From: Hydrogenophaga sp.
GTDB lineage: Bacteria; Pseudomonadota; Gammaproteobacteria; Burkholderiales; Burkholderiaceae_C
Direction: 5' to 3'
Assembly (NCBI RefSeq): GCF_011390835.1
Contig: NZ_JAABRQ010000006.1
Location: 21,508 to 85,507, forward strand
DNA length: 64,000 nt
The translations under genes and the position numbers were made by a program. This document shows, in pieces, positions 1 through 9,776 of this stretch. The notes beneath the pieces were generated by a model. The model was not told where the DNA came from, ran no database searches, and saw only the letters and a list, made by a program, of their open reading frames with translations. The number at the start of each line of letters is the position of its first letter. Position 1 is the stretch's first letter.

Positions 1-1
1 C

Positions 2-1051
2 GAAATGGACGGTTTTGAGACCAATGTCGGCGTGATCGTGGTGGCCGCCACCAACCGGCCAGACATTCTGGATGCCGCCCTGCTGCGCCCAGGCCGTTTC
101 GATCGCCAAGTCTATGTGACCCTGCCCGACATCCGCGGCCGCGAGCAGATCCTCAATGTGCACATGCGCAAGGTGCCGCTCGGTACCGATGTGAATGCAT
201 CCATCATCGCCCGTGGCACCCCTGGCATGAGCGGCGCCGACCTGGCCAACTTGTGCAATGAAGCCGCCCTCATGGCTGCACGCCGCAACGCTCGCACGGT
301 GGAGATGCAGGACTTCGAGAAGGCCAAGGACAAGATCTTCATGGGCCCCGAGCGCAAGAGCATGGTGATGCCCGAAGAAGAGCGTCGCAACACGGCGTAC
401 CACGAGTCGGGCCATGCGCTCATTGGTAAGCTGCTGCCCAAGTGCGACCCGGTTCACAAGGTCACTATTATTCCGCGTGGACGCGCGCTGGGCGTGACCA
501 TGAGCCTGCCGGCGCAAGATCGCTACAGCTACGACAAGGACTACATGCTGAACCAGATCAGCATGTTGTTCGGTGGTCGTATCGCAGAAGAGGTGTTCAT
601 GCACCAGATGACCACCGGCGCTTCGAACGACTTCGAGCGGGCCACCACCATTGCCCGCGACATGGTGATGCGCTACGGCATGACCGATGCCCTGGGCCCA
701 ATGGTGTATGCCGAGAATGAAGGCGAGGTGTTCCTGGGCCGTTCGGTGACCAAGACCACCAACATGAGCGAGCAGACCATGCAGAAGGTCGACGGCGAGG
801 TGCGCCGCATCATCGATCAGCAGTACAAACTGGCGCGGGACCTGATCGAAAAGAACAGCGACAAGATGCACGCGATGGCAAATGCCCTGCTGGAGTGGGA
901 AACCATCGACGCTGAGCAGATCGACGACATCATGGCAGGCAAGCCCCCACGCCCGCCCAAGGACTGGACGCCCCGCAACCCGCCGGTGGGCGGTGGTGGC
1001 AGCGGCGGCACGCCAGCCGTCACGCCTGATCCGGCGCCGACTGCGGCCTGA
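2..1051 (+). CDS. ftsH: FtsH ATP-dependent zinc metalloprotease, C-terminal part
   Basis: Membrane-anchored AAA+ protease that degrades membrane and short-lived cytosolic proteins. The gene is cut by the left window edge, so the N-terminal membrane segments and Walker A are absent. Visible are the end of the AAA module (AATNRPD, the arginine-finger region LRPGRFDRQ, then the lid helices) and the zinc-protease domain with HESGH at about residue 135 and a downstream Asp-containing helix. The C-terminal tail is Pro/Gly-rich (PPRPPKDW, GGGGSGG) and probably disordered. folP follows, an arrangement common in proteobacteria (ftsH-folP-glmM). The frame is open from base 2. Confidence 0.97.
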   Translation, partial: EMDGFETNVGVIVVAATNRPDILDAALLRPGRFDRQVYVTLPDIRGREQILNVHMRKVPLGTDVNASIIARGTPGMSGADLANLCNEAALMAARRNARTVEMQDFEKAKDKIFMGPERKSMVMPEEERRNTAYHESGHALIGKLLPKCDPVHKVTIIPRGRALGVTMSLPAQDRYSYDKDYMLNQISMLFGGRIAEEVFMHQMTTGASNDFERATTIARDMVMRYGMTDALGPMVYAENEGEVFLGRSVTKTTNMSEQTMQKVDGEVRRIIDQQYKLARDLIEKNSDKMHAMANALLEWETIDAEQIDDIMAGKPPRPPKDWTPRNPPVGGGGSGGTPAVTPDPAPTAA

Positions 1052-1068
1052 TCCGCTCATTCCATCCA

Positions 1069-1094
1069 CACACGGGGCCTTGCGCCCCGTTGTG
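1069..1094 (+). terminator. Hairpin between ftsH and folP
   Basis: CGGGGC (1073-1078) pairs with GCCCCG (1084-1089) around a five-base loop. CACA/TGTG extends the stem with one bulged base. No T-run follows, so this may be an attenuating or processing hairpin rather than a full intrinsic terminator. Confidence 0.4.
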
Positions 1095-1115
1095 CTGTCT
1101 GGAAAGCCCTATGTG

Positions 1116-1949
1116 ATGCGCTGGACCACCACCCGATTCGACATTGACCTGTCAAGGCCGCAGGTGATGGGCATCGTGAACGTCACGCCCGACTCGTTTT
1201 CGGACGGGGGTCAGTTCGACTCGCCAGCCGCAGCGCTGCGCCACTGCGAACAGCTGATCAAGGAGGGCGCTCAACTGCTGGATATCGGCGGGGAGTCAAC
1301 TCGTCCGGGCAGCCCGGCCCTGGCGCTGGAGGAGGAACTGGCGCGGGTGCTGCCGGTGGTGCGAGGTGCCTTGAGCCTGGGCGTGCCCGTCTCCATCGAT
1401 ACCTACAAGCCTGAGGTGATGCAAGCGGTGCTCGATCTGGGGGGAGACATTGTCAACGACGTTTGGGCCCTGCGCCGCGAGGGCGCGCTGGCGGTCGTGG
1501 CCGCGCATGCGCGCTGTGGCGTCTGCCTGATGCACATGCACCGCGACCCGCAGACGATGCAGGTGGCGCCGATGGCTGGTGATGTGGTGGCTCCCGTGAC
1601 GAACTTCCTGCGTGAGCGGACTGAAGCGCTGACCTCAGCGGGTGTGGACGCCGGGCGCATCGTGCTGGATCCGGGCATCGGTTTTGGCAAAACGGTGGCT
1701 CAGAACTTTAGCCTGCTGGCGCGGCAGGATGAATTGTTGGCGCTCGGCCTGCCCCTGCTGGCTGGCTGGTCGCGCAAGTCCTCGCTCGGCGCGGTGACCG
1801 GTCACGAACATCCGGCCGATCGGGTATCGGCCAGCGTGGCGGCGGCGCTGCTGGCGGTGGACCGCGGCGCCAGGGTGGTGCGGGTGCACGATGTACGCGA
1901 AACCGTGGACGCCTTGGCGATCTGGCAAGCCGCTTGCCCAGTGACGTGA
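1116..1949 (+). CDS. folP: Dihydropteroate synthase
   Basis: Condenses 6-hydroxymethyl-7,8-dihydropterin pyrophosphate with p-aminobenzoate in folate synthesis. The 277-residue length is normal for the family. Signature segments are GIVNVTPDSFSDGG near residue 18, DIGGESTRPG near residue 52, a central DIVNDV and LDPGIGFGK, and late GWSRKS. The start is the ATG at 1116, with GGAAAG about ten bases upstream. The open frame extends further upstream into ftsH, but that part does not resemble the family. A GTG directly before it (1113) is a minor alternative. It lies between ftsH and glmM and is probably co-transcribed with glmM. Confidence 0.96.
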   Translation: MRWTTTRFDIDLSRPQVMGIVNVTPDSFSDGGQFDSPAAALRHCEQLIKEGAQLLDIGGESTRPGSPALALEEELARVLPVVRGALSLGVPVSIDTYKPEVMQAVLDLGGDIVNDVWALRREGALAVVAAHARCGVCLMHMHRDPQTMQVAPMAGDVVAPVTNFLRERTEALTSAGVDAGRIVLDPGIGFGKTVAQNFSLLARQDELLALGLPLLAGWSRKSSLGAVTGHEHPADRVSASVAAALLAVDRGARVVRVHDVRETVDALAIWQAACPVT

Positions 1950-2045
1950 ACGTCCCAACCGATAATCATGGGGTTGGCGTACTTTGAAAGTGCGCAGGGT
2001 CTTCGCAGACCCGCACCACAAGAATCTATCCGGAGGCGTTTTCCC

Positions 2046-3380
2046 ATGACCCGCAAGCACTTTGGCACCGACGGCATCCGCGGCACGGTCGGCCAGGCGC
2101 CCATCACCCCCGACTTCGTGCTCAAGCTAGCTCACTCGGTGGGCCGCGTGCTGCGGCGCACCGAGGAGCGCCCGACGGTGTTGATCGGTAAGGACACGCG
2201 CATCTCCGGCTACATGCTGGAGTCTGCCCTGGAGTCGGGCTTCAATTCGGCGGGGGTGGACGTCGTGCTGTTGGGTCCCATTCCCACACCCGCCGTGGCC
2301 TACCTCACGCGGGCGCAGCGCGCCAGCCTGGGTGTGGTGATCAGCGCCAGCCACAACCCCTTTGCCGACAACGGTATCAAGTTTTTCAGTGCCCTCGGCA
2401 CCAAGTTGGACGACGCCTGGGAGGCTGCCGTCGAGACCGTGCTGGAGGAAGACCCGGTCTGGGTCGATGCCGCCAGCCTGGGAAAGGCCCGGCGCATGGA
2501 TGATGCGGCCGGCCGCTACATCGAGTTCTGCAAGAGCACCTGTTCGAACGTGTTCACGCTCAAGGGTTTGAAAATCGTAGTCGACGGGGCGCATGGCGCG
2601 GCGTATCACATCGCGCCCGATGTGTTCCACGAAATGGGTGCCGAAGTGGTGAGAATTGGCTGCGCACCCGATGGCCTGAACATCAATCAGGGCGTGGGAG
2701 CTACCCACCCTGAGGCACTCGTGGCCGCGGTGAAGGAGCACGGTGCCGACTACGGCGTAGCGCTGGATGGCGACGCCGACCGGTTGCAGATGGTGGATGC
2801 CAGCGGGCGCCTCTTCAATGGCGATGAGCTGCTGTATCTGATTGTGGCCGACCGCATTGCTCGAGACATCGACGTGCCAGGTGTGGTCGGCACGCTCATG
2901 ACCAACAAGGCGGTCGAGCTGGCTTTTCGGGCCAAGGGTGTGCAGTTTGTGCGCGCCAAGGTGGGTGACCGTTATGTGCTCGAAGAGCTGGAACGCCACC
3001 ACTGGACGCTGGGTGGCGAGGGCTCAGGCCACTTGCTGGTACTCGATCGCCACACCACCGGCGACGGTCTTGTGTCGGCCCTCCAGGTGTTGCACGCCTG
3101 TGTCGACAGCGGCAAGACCATGGCGCAGCTGCTGGCCGATGTGACGCTGTTTCCGCAAACGCTGATCAATGTGCGCCTGCAACCGGGGCAAGACTGGAAG
3201 TCCAACACTCTGCTTGCCAGTGAAACGCAGGCGGTGGAAGCCGAGCTGGGTGACCACGGCCGCGTGCTCATCCGCGCCAGCGGTACCGAGCCGCTACTGC
3301 GGGTGATGGTGGAAGCGCGTGACGCCGCGCAGTCACAGGCTTATGCCGAGCGGCTGGTCGCTGCGGTGGAGGCTGGCTGA
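2046..3380 (+). CDS. glmM: Phosphoglucosamine mutase
   Basis: Interconverts glucosamine-6-phosphate and glucosamine-1-phosphate, the step feeding UDP-GlcNAc for peptidoglycan and LPS. The protein has 444 residues, the normal length. It starts [13 protein letters not shown]. The catalytic phosphoserine motif ISASHNPF is present at about residue 100, the metal-binding loop DGDADR at about 243, and the sugar-phosphate loop [10 protein letters not shown] near the C-terminus. The ATG at 2046 follows a GGAGG at 2032-2036. The stop overlaps the next gene by one base (TGATG), so translational coupling is likely. Confidence 0.97.
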   Translation: MTRKHFGTDGIRGTVGQAPITPDFVLKLAHSVGRVLRRTEERPTVLIGKDTRISGYMLESALESGFNSAGVDVVLLGPIPTPAVAYLTRAQRASLGVVISASHNPFADNGIKFFSALGTKLDDAWEAAVETVLEEDPVWVDAASLGKARRMDDAAGRYIEFCKSTCSNVFTLKGLKIVVDGAHGAAYHIAPDVFHEMGAEVVRIGCAPDGLNINQGVGATHPEALVAAVKEHGADYGVALDGDADRLQMVDASGRLFNGDELLYLIVADRIARDIDVPGVVGTLMTNKAVELAFRAKGVQFVRAKVGDRYVLEELERHHWTLGGEGSGHLLVLDRHTTGDGLVSALQVLHACVDSGKTMAQLLADVTLFPQTLINVRLQPGQDWKSNTLLASETQAVEAELGDHGRVLIRASGTEPLLRVMVEARDAAQSQAYAERLVAAVEAG

Positions 3381-3889
3381 TGGCCGCCGCGTTCTCGGTG
3401 CGGCGTGCCGACTACGACTCGGCCAACGATGCGGCCGCCTTGGTGATGCTGCTCGACGCCTATGCCAGCGACCCGGCGGGCGGTGGCGAGCCATTGTCGG
3501 CTTACACCAAGACCCATCTGGTGTGCGAACTCGCGGCGCGCCCGCAGGCCTACAGCGTGCTCGCGTTTGACGGCGAAGCGCCTGTGGGCCTGGTGAATTG
3601 CATCGAAGGGTTCTCCAGCTTTGCCTGCAAGCCGCTGGTCAACGTGCACGACGTCGCGGTGCTGGCCAGTCACCGCGGTCGTGGCATTGCCGAGGCCATG
3701 CTGGCTGAGGCCGAGCGCATCGCTGTCGAGCGCGGTGCCATCAAGATGACCCTGGAAGTGCTCTCGGGCAATGCGCCTGCCGTGCGCTTGTACCAACGCG
3801 TCGGCTACGCGGGTTACCAGCTGGATCCGGCGATGGGCTCAGCTCAGTTCCTGCAGAAGCTGTTACCCCCCGCGCCGGGCTCTGAGTAA
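3380..3889 (+). CDS. GNAT family N-acetyltransferase
   Basis: Small acetyltransferase of 169 residues. The acetyl-CoA binding region is clear: a beta strand VNVHDVAVL followed by the pyrophosphate loop HRGRGIAEAML (R/Q-x-x-G-x-G/A type). The late helix and strand carry NAPAVRLYQRVGY, typical of GNAT domain ends. The substrate cannot be told from sequence. It starts within the stop of glmM (one-base overlap), so it is probably the last gene of the folP-glmM unit. It converges with the minus-strand NamZ gene across about 80 bases that contain a GC-rich extragenic sequence. Confidence 0.85.
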   Translation: MAAAFSVRRADYDSANDAAALVMLLDAYASDPAGGGEPLSAYTKTHLVCELAARPQAYSVLAFDGEAPVGLVNCIEGFSSFACKPLVNVHDVAVLASHRGRGIAEAMLAEAERIAVERGAIKMTLEVLSGNAPAVRLYQRVGYAGYQLDPAMGSAQFLQKLLPPAPGSE

Positions 3890-3972
3890 GCTCGTTACCC
3901 TCCCCCAGAGGGCGATGCGAGCTGCCCGGCGGAGCCGGTTCGGCTGCATCCTGCGACTTGGATCCTCGTTGC

Positions 3973-5175
3973 TCAGTAGAGCAGGTGGGGCTTGCGTTCC
4001 ACTTCCCAGGCAGCTTCGTCTGGCCTTGTGATCGCGTCGAGGTCTGCGGGCTTTGAGTTCGGGTCGTCCACCCATTCGCGCAGTACCGGCCCGCCATTGA
4101 TGAGGTCGATCGCGAGGCGATCGTGTTCGTATTCGTACGGGAAGTCTCGCCAAAGCGGGTAGCCTGGCGCCTGAGCGCGCAGGGCCTTGAAAGCCAGCGC
4201 CTGCAGTCGCCAAGGCCGAAAGGCCGCGTGATCGTAATGCGTGGGGTCTTCGACGTGGATCTGGATGCCGGCGCAAAGCTGGCCCGCGTGCTTGTGGAAG
4301 GTAGGCTCGAAGTAGCAGGGACGCAGCACGCAGCCAGCCATCCACTCGGGCGCCATGCGGCGCATGTCTCCCAGCAGGCGCACCGGGTCGATGTCGGGCG
4401 CGCCGAACAACTCCAGTGGCCGGGTGGTGCCGCGGCCTTCGCTGAGGGTCGTGCCCTCCAGCATCACGGTGCCGGCGTAGGCGCGCGCCATGGACAGGTT
4501 GGCCGCGTTGGGGCTGGGGTTGACCCAGCTGCGCTCTGTCGGCCAGCCATAGCCGAGTGCAGCGTCGGGCGACCAGCCGTCCATGGTGATCACCTGGTAA
4601 TCGAGTTTCAGCCCCAAGGTGGCGATGAACCAGTGGCCCAGTTCGCCCATGGTCATGCCGTGGCGCATGGGCATGGGACCAGCGCCCACGAAGCTTTCCC
4701 ACCCCTCGCGCAACAGCGTGCCTTCAACCGGCCGCCCCGCGGGGTTGGGCCGGTCCAGCACCCACACCACCTTGCCATGCGTCGCAGCCGCTTCCAGCAC
4801 GTAGCGCAGCGTGGTGATGAAGGTGTAGATGCGGCAGCCCAGGTCTTGAAGGTCGACCAGCAGCACATCGAAGCTGGCCATCATGGCGTCGGTGGGGCGG
4901 CGCACGCTGCCGTACAGGCTGTACACCGGGATGCCAAGGCGCGGGTCGAGGTAGTCGGGCGACTCCACCATGTTGTCCTGCTTGTCCCCGCGCAGGCCGT
5001 GCTGGGGACCGAATGCGGCCGAGAGCCGCACGTCGGGCAGGGCGGCGAGCGCATCGAGGCTGTGGGTCAGGTCGCGGGTGACCGAGGCCGGATGAGCGAG
5101 CAGGGCGACGCGCTGGCCGGCCAATGGGGCTCGCAGTGTCGGGTTTTGCAGCAGGCGTTCGATGCCGAATTGCAT
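3973..5175 (-). CDS. namZ: NamZ-like (DUF1343) exo-beta-N-acetylmuramidase
   Basis: DUF1343 family protein of 400 residues. Characterised members (NamZ) release N-acetylmuramic acid from the non-reducing end of peptidoglycan fragments. Family landmarks are LLAHPASVT near residue 25, FGPQHGLRGDKQDN near residue 55, VYSLYG, LLVDLQDLGCRIYTF and LDRPNPAGR. No clear signal peptide is visible at the chosen start, which is unusual for a wall enzyme; a recycling role in the cytoplasm is possible. The ATG at 5175 was chosen because homology begins there and the upstream frame overlaps the preceding gene. It lies five bases after the DOMON-like gene on the same strand. Confidence 0.85.
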   Translation of the reverse strand: MQFGIERLLQNPTLRAPLAGQRVALLAHPASVTRDLTHSLDALAALPDVRLSAAFGPQHGLRGDKQDNMVESPDYLDPRLGIPVYSLYGSVRRPTDAMMASFDVLLVDLQDLGCRIYTFITTLRYVLEAAATHGKVVWVLDRPNPAGRPVEGTLLREGWESFVGAGPMPMRHGMTMGELGHWFIATLGLKLDYQVITMDGWSPDAALGYGWPTERSWVNPSPNAANLSMARAYAGTVMLEGTTLSEGRGTTRPLELFGAPDIDPVRLLGDMRRMAPEWMAGCVLRPCYFEPTFHKHAGQLCAGIQIHVEDPTHYDHAAFRPWRLQALAFKALRAQAPGYPLWRDFPYEYEHDRLAIDLINGGPVLREWVDDPNSKPADLDAITRPDEAAWEVERKPHLLY

Positions 5176-5180
5176 GGCGT

Positions 5181-5747
5181 TCAGTTCTCTGGAAGCAGCA
5201 GTCGAAGCATGCGACTGGCGGGGTGGTGAAAATCGGGGCGCTCCCCGGGGTGGGTCAGTGCCCAGTAGCTGAGTTGGCCGTTGGCTTCCTCGATGACAGC
5301 GCTCAAGCCCAGGCACAACGCCGAGCCCCGAGCGGGCAAGACTACCCAGGCGAGATCGGTGGTGAGTGTGAACTGGTCTTGACCGAAACTGGTCTGGAAG
5401 ATAGGGGACACGGCAACATCAATGCCTTCAGACGAGCGGACGCGCTCACGCGCAAAGTCGTAGATTGCCCATTGGCCCGAGGGCGAGAAGTTGAATTCTC
5501 GGTAGGCATGATCGCCCTCGGTCGCCACAAAGGCTTCCAGGCAGGTGTGCTGCCACAAACCATCGGCTTGACTGGGCGCTGTGGCGCGTGGAATCTGCAG
5601 CTCAGCGATGTTTCCAGCCACCGTGTACACGAGCCGCAAGCCCGTGGCGGTAACGCTCGCGGCCACCGAGACGCTCAAACAGACGCCCGCCGGTGTGGCC
5701 GGGTGACATGGCAGCTGCAGCGTGGGGCCAGGGCCTGGGAGTTTCAC
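5181..5747 (-). CDS. DOMON-like domain protein of unknown function
   Basis: Protein of 188 residues resembling the DOMON-like family found beside DUF1343 genes in proteobacteria. It appears to be all beta: LYVTVAGNIAEL-like strands, then LWQHTCLEAFV and YREFNFSPSGQWAIYDF, a pattern shared with carbohydrate- or heme-binding DOMON folds. No signal peptide and no catalytic motif are visible. The start is a GTG at 5747 with GGAG close upstream. The adjacent NamZ gene suggests a role with cell-wall sugars. The 34-base gap to arsH on the same strand leaves open read-through from the arsenic operon. The function is unknown. Confidence 0.7.
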   Translation of the reverse strand: MKLPGPGPTLQLPCHPATPAGVCLSVSVAASVTATGLRLVYTVAGNIAELQIPRATAPSQADGLWQHTCLEAFVATEGDHAYREFNFSPSGQWAIYDFARERVRSSEGIDVAVSPIFQTSFGQDQFTLTTDLAWVVLPARGSALCLGLSAVIEEANGQLSYWALTHPGERPDFHHPASRMLRLLLPEN

Positions 5748-5781
5748 AGCTCCGTATTCTCTCAGGCGCTGGGGCGGGCGC

Positions 5782-6534
5782 TCAGAGGCGAGTCTGGTTG
5801 ACGCGCTTTATCAGTTCTTCGGCAGACTCCTTGCGCTCGCTGTAGCGGTCCAGCAGGTAGGGCGACACGTCGCGTGTGAGCCAGGTGAACTTCACCAGCT
5901 CCTCCAGCACGTCGACCACCCGGTCCAGGTAGGCCGAGGGCTTGATGCGGTCATGCTCATCGAATTCCTGAAACGCCTTGGCGATCGAGGACTGGTTGGG
6001 TATGGTCAGCATCCGCATCCAGCGTCCCAGCACCCGCATCTGGTTCACGGCATTGAACGACTGCGAGCCGCCGCACACCTGCATGAGCGCCAGCGTCTTG
6101 CCCTGCGTGGGGCGCACTGCGCCCAGGGCCAGCGGGATCCAGTCGATCTGGGTTTTCATGATGCCGGTCATGGCACCGTGGCGCTCCGGCGAGCACCACA
6201 CCATGCCTTCCGACCACGCCGCGAGTTCGCGCAGCGCGACCACCTTGGAGTGCGAGTCGGGGGCGTCATCGGGCAAGGGCAGGCCGCTGGGGTTGAAGAC
6301 GCGGGTTTCGGCGCCCATGGCGGTCAGCAGGCGCGCCGATTCTTCGACCAGCAGGCGGCTGAACGAGCGCTCTCGCAGGGAGCCATAAAGCAGCAGGATG
6401 CGCGGCGCATGCGTGGACATGGCCACCGGCCGCAGGCGCTGCGGATCGAACGGCTGGAAATGCTCGGAAGCGATCGGGGGTAGGCGGGTGTCTGCGGGGA
6501 GCCCCTTGACCTCAGGTCCGTTGGATTCGTTCAC
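5782..6534 (-). CDS. arsH: ArsH, NADPH-dependent FMN reductase / organoarsenical oxidase
   Basis: Flavoprotein of 250 residues in the ArsH branch of the NADPH-dependent FMN reductases. Characterised members oxidise trivalent organoarsenicals. The flavodoxin-like N-terminal strand and loop [14 protein letters not shown] (about residue 47), the [18 protein letters not shown] segment and [10 protein letters not shown] are typical of ArsH. It is the last recognisable arsenic gene of the operon and overlaps the end of the glutaredoxin-type arsC by 23 bases. A shorter start at an internal Met before STHAPR would remove the overlap, but ArsH proteins usually carry such an N-terminal extension. Confidence 0.93.
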   Translation of the reverse strand: MNESNGPEVKGLPADTRLPPIASEHFQPFDPQRLRPVAMSTHAPRILLLYGSLRERSFSRLLVEESARLLTAMGAETRVFNPSGLPLPDDAPDSHSKVVALRELAAWSEGMVWCSPERHGAMTGIMKTQIDWIPLALGAVRPTQGKTLALMQVCGGSQSFNAVNQMRVLGRWMRMLTIPNQSSIAKAFQEFDEHDRIKPSAYLDRVVDVLEELVKFTWLTRDVSPYLLDRYSERKESAEELIKRVNQTRL

Positions 6535-6919
6535 CGTCTTCCTTTGTGAAATCGCTGCTTTGTGGCGACGGCAAGATCTCGAGTACCCGCTCAGAGGGCC
6601 GACACAACCGGGTGCCCAGCGGGGTGACCACGACTGGGCGGTTCATGAGCACGGGGTGCTGGCCGATGAAGTCGAGCAGCTGGTCGTCGCTCCAGTGGGT
6701 GGCGCCCAGGTCGAGCGCCTGGTACGGCGTGCCCTTCTCACGCAGCAGGTCGCGCACGGTGCCGCCCATGGCCGCGACCAGGGTGCGCAGTGTGTCGCGC
6801 GAGGGAGGCTGCTTGAGGTACTCGATCACCTCGGGCTCTTCGCCGCTGTTGCGGATCATGGCCAGGGTGTTGCGCGATGTGCCGCAGGCCGGGTTGTGGT
6901 AGATCGTGATCCGGCTCAT
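6512..6919 (-). CDS. arsC: Glutaredoxin-dependent arsenate reductase
   Basis: Reduces arsenate to arsenite with glutathione and glutaredoxin. The protein has 135 residues with the ArsC/Spx thioredoxin-like fold. The catalytic Cys is in the N-terminal [13 protein letters not shown]. Downstream are [12 protein letters not shown] and the arginine segment [19 protein letters not shown]. This is a different enzyme family from the second arsC in the same operon at 7965-8477. The start lies four bases after the acr3 stop, which indicates co-transcription. Confidence 0.95.
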   Translation of the reverse strand: MSRITIYHNPACGTSRNTLAMIRNSGEEPEVIEYLKQPPSRDTLRTLVAAMGGTVRDLLREKGTPYQALDLGATHWSDDQLLDFIGQHPVLMNRPVVVTPLGTRLCRPSERVLEILPSPQSSDFTKEDGERIQRT

Positions 6920-6923
6920 GGGT

Positions 6924-7952
<1,029 letters not shown>

Positions 7953-7964
7953 GTGGTGTCGGTA

Positions 7965-8477
7965 TCAGGCGCTAGCGTTTTGATCTTGCCCGATCTGCTG
8001 TACTTCCTGGGTGAGCGCCAGTCGGCTGAGCTTTTCGATCGGCAGGCACATGAAGAGGGAAATGCGCCGCGAAAGAACGCTGAAGGCATCGTTGAACGCG
8101 CGGTGGACTTTTTCCGCGCCTCCTGTCACGGCGGCGGGATCAGCCACGCCCCAATGAGCCGAAATTGGCTGGCCGGGCCAGACTGGGCAGACCTCGGCCG
8201 CGGCTTGGTCGCAGACGGTGAACACAAAGTCCATCACCGGTGCGCCAGGTGCGGCGAACTCGTCCCAGCTTTTGCTGCGAAGACTATCCGTCTTGTAATG
8301 GTTGCGTTGCAGCAGTTCCAGCGCACCCGGGTTCACAGTGCCCACCGCGTGGCTGCCTGCGCTGAAGGCTCGAAAGCGCCCGGCTGACTGCGCGTTGAGG
8401 ATGGCTTCGGCCATGATGCTGCGCGCCGAGTTGCCAGTGCACAGGAAAAGCACGTTGTAGACCTTGGGTGCGTTCAT
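7965..8477 (-). CDS. arsC: Thioredoxin-type (low-MW phosphatase fold) arsenate reductase
   Basis: Arsenate reductase of 170 residues in the low-molecular-weight tyrosine phosphatase fold. The P-loop LFLCTGNSARSIMAE carries the nucleophilic Cys near residue 13. Further along are SAGSHAVG, a DEFAAPGAPVMDFVFTVCDQAA segment with a second Cys, and PVWPGQPISAHWG. Several relatives of this type use mycothiol, glutathione or thioredoxin; the donor cannot be fixed from sequence. A second, unrelated arsC in the same operon is a redundancy seen in other arsenic islands. Confidence 0.92.
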   Translation of the reverse strand: MNAPKVYNVLFLCTGNSARSIMAEAILNAQSAGRFRAFSAGSHAVGTVNPGALELLQRNHYKTDSLRSKSWDEFAAPGAPVMDFVFTVCDQAAAEVCPVWPGQPISAHWGVADPAAVTGGAEKVHRAFNDAFSVLSRRISLFMCLPIEKLSRLALTQEVQQIGQDQNASA

Positions 8478-8507
8478 GAAGGGGTCCTTTGCAGAGGTTG
8501 GAGGTGT

Positions 8508-9776
8508 TCAGGTGGTTTGGGGATTCGGTAAATCCAGCTTGGTGGGAAGCGCCAGGGTGAGCAGCCAGCAGGTGAACAGCATCAGGGCCGAGCCCACCAG
8601 CGCGTAGAGCAGGCCGCCCCACTGGTAGAGCAGGCCCGACATCAGCGTGCCGAAGAAGCGGCCCAGCGCATTGGCGGCGTAATAGAAGCCCACGTCTTCG
8701 GCGGCCTTCTCGCTGCCGGCGTAGGCCAGGATCAGGTAGGAGTGCACCGAAGAATTGACGGCGAAGGCAAAGCCGAACAGGCCCAGCCCGCCAACCACCC
8801 ACCATTGCATATGGGGCAGGTCCAGCACAACGGCCGCCGCGATGCCCACTGGAATCAGCGCCAGTGCCAGCGACCACCAGCGCGCGGCCGGCACTTCGGT
8901 GCTCAGACCGTCGAGGCTGCGTTTGACGAGGTTCGGTGCGAATGCCTGCACCAGGCCATAGCCGATGGTCCAGGCCGCCAGAAAGCCGCCGACCATGGTG
9001 AAGTTCCAGCCCTGCGAGTACAGGAATACCGGTACGCCGACCACGAACCACACGTCGCGGGCGCCAAACAGCGCCACGCGCGCGGCGGCCAGCCCGTTGA
9101 TGCCGGCGTTCTTGGCGAACAGCTCCTTGGCCGACTTAGAGGCCTTGGCCTTGCCCATCAAGGGCGGGACCGAGCTCACTACACCCACAAGCACCAGCAC
9201 CAGCAAGGCAGCCATGGCCCAGAGAGAGTGCTGGAAGCCCAGCGCCTGCAGCAACACGCCACCGAGGAAGAAGCCGAAGCCCTTCATGGCGTTCTTGCTG
9301 CCGGTGAACCACGCCACCCACTTGAAGAGCTGGTTGTGGCCGCCGTCTTCGGCCTTGGCCTGCGCCTGCGTGACCTTGATGGCCGACTTGCTGGCGGTTT
9401 TGGTCAGGTCCTTGGCCACGCCGCAGATGCCTTGCGCGACCACCACCCAGGCCACCGACATCGTCGCCGTCCAGGCCGGGTTGAGCAGCGAGAGCAAGGT
9501 GAAGCCGGTGATCTGCGTGACCAGGCCCACGGTCAGCATGCGCTGGATGCCGTAGCGCGTGGCCAGCCAGCCGCCAATCAGGTTAGCCAGCACGCCGGCC
9601 GCCTCGTACAGGAGGAACAGGAAGGCCAGCGTGAACGGCGAATAACCCAGCTTGTAGAAGTGCAGCAGCACCAGCATACGCAGCGCGCCGTCGGTGAGCG
9701 TGAAGCCCCAGTAGGCGGCGGTGACGATGGCGTAGTTGCGCACCGCGTGGCTGGTAGTGGTCGTCGAAGCGTTCAT
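8508..9776 (-). CDS. arsJ: ArsJ, MFS exporter of 1-arseno-3-phosphoglycerate
   Basis: Major facilitator protein of 422 residues with about twelve membrane helices. The N-terminus (VRNYAIVTAAYWGFTLTDGALRML) is characteristic of ArsJ, and GGWLATRYGIQR is the loop 2-3 signature. ArsJ exports the unstable arsenate ester made by the partner GAPDH, giving resistance to arsenate without reduction. The start overlaps the stop of the GAPDH gene by one base (TGATG), so the pair is translationally coupled, as expected for the two-component pathway. Confidence 0.95.
   Translation of the reverse strand: MNASTTTTSHAVRNYAIVTAAYWGFTLTDGALRMLVLLHFYKLGYSPFTLAFLFLLYEAAGVLANLIGGWLATRYGIQRMLTVGLVTQITGFTLLSLLNPAWTATMSVAWVVVAQGICGVAKDLTKTASKSAIKVTQAQAKAEDGGHNQLFKWVAWFTGSKNAMKGFGFFLGGVLLQALGFQHSLWAMAALLVLVLVGVVSSVPPLMGKAKASKSAKELFAKNAGINGLAAARVALFGARDVWFVVGVPVFLYSQGWNFTMVGGFLAAWTIGYGLVQAFAPNLVKRSLDGLSTEVPAARWWSLALALIPVGIAAAVVLDLPHMQWWVVGGLGLFGFAFAVNSSVHSYLILAYAGSEKAAEDVGFYYAANALGRFFGTLMSGLLYQWGGLLYALVGSALMLFTCWLLTLALPTKLDLPNPQTT

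Noticed and set aside
3896-3960. Extragenic GC-rich repeats here and at 33990-34033
   Set aside because: They look like short dispersed repeats of this bacterial group, but two dissimilar copies in one window are not enough to define a family.
4123-5229. Long plus-strand open frame opposite NamZ
   Set aside because: It is antisense to a clear family member, has a His/Gly/Arg-rich composition typical of shadow frames in high-GC DNA, and shows no domain.
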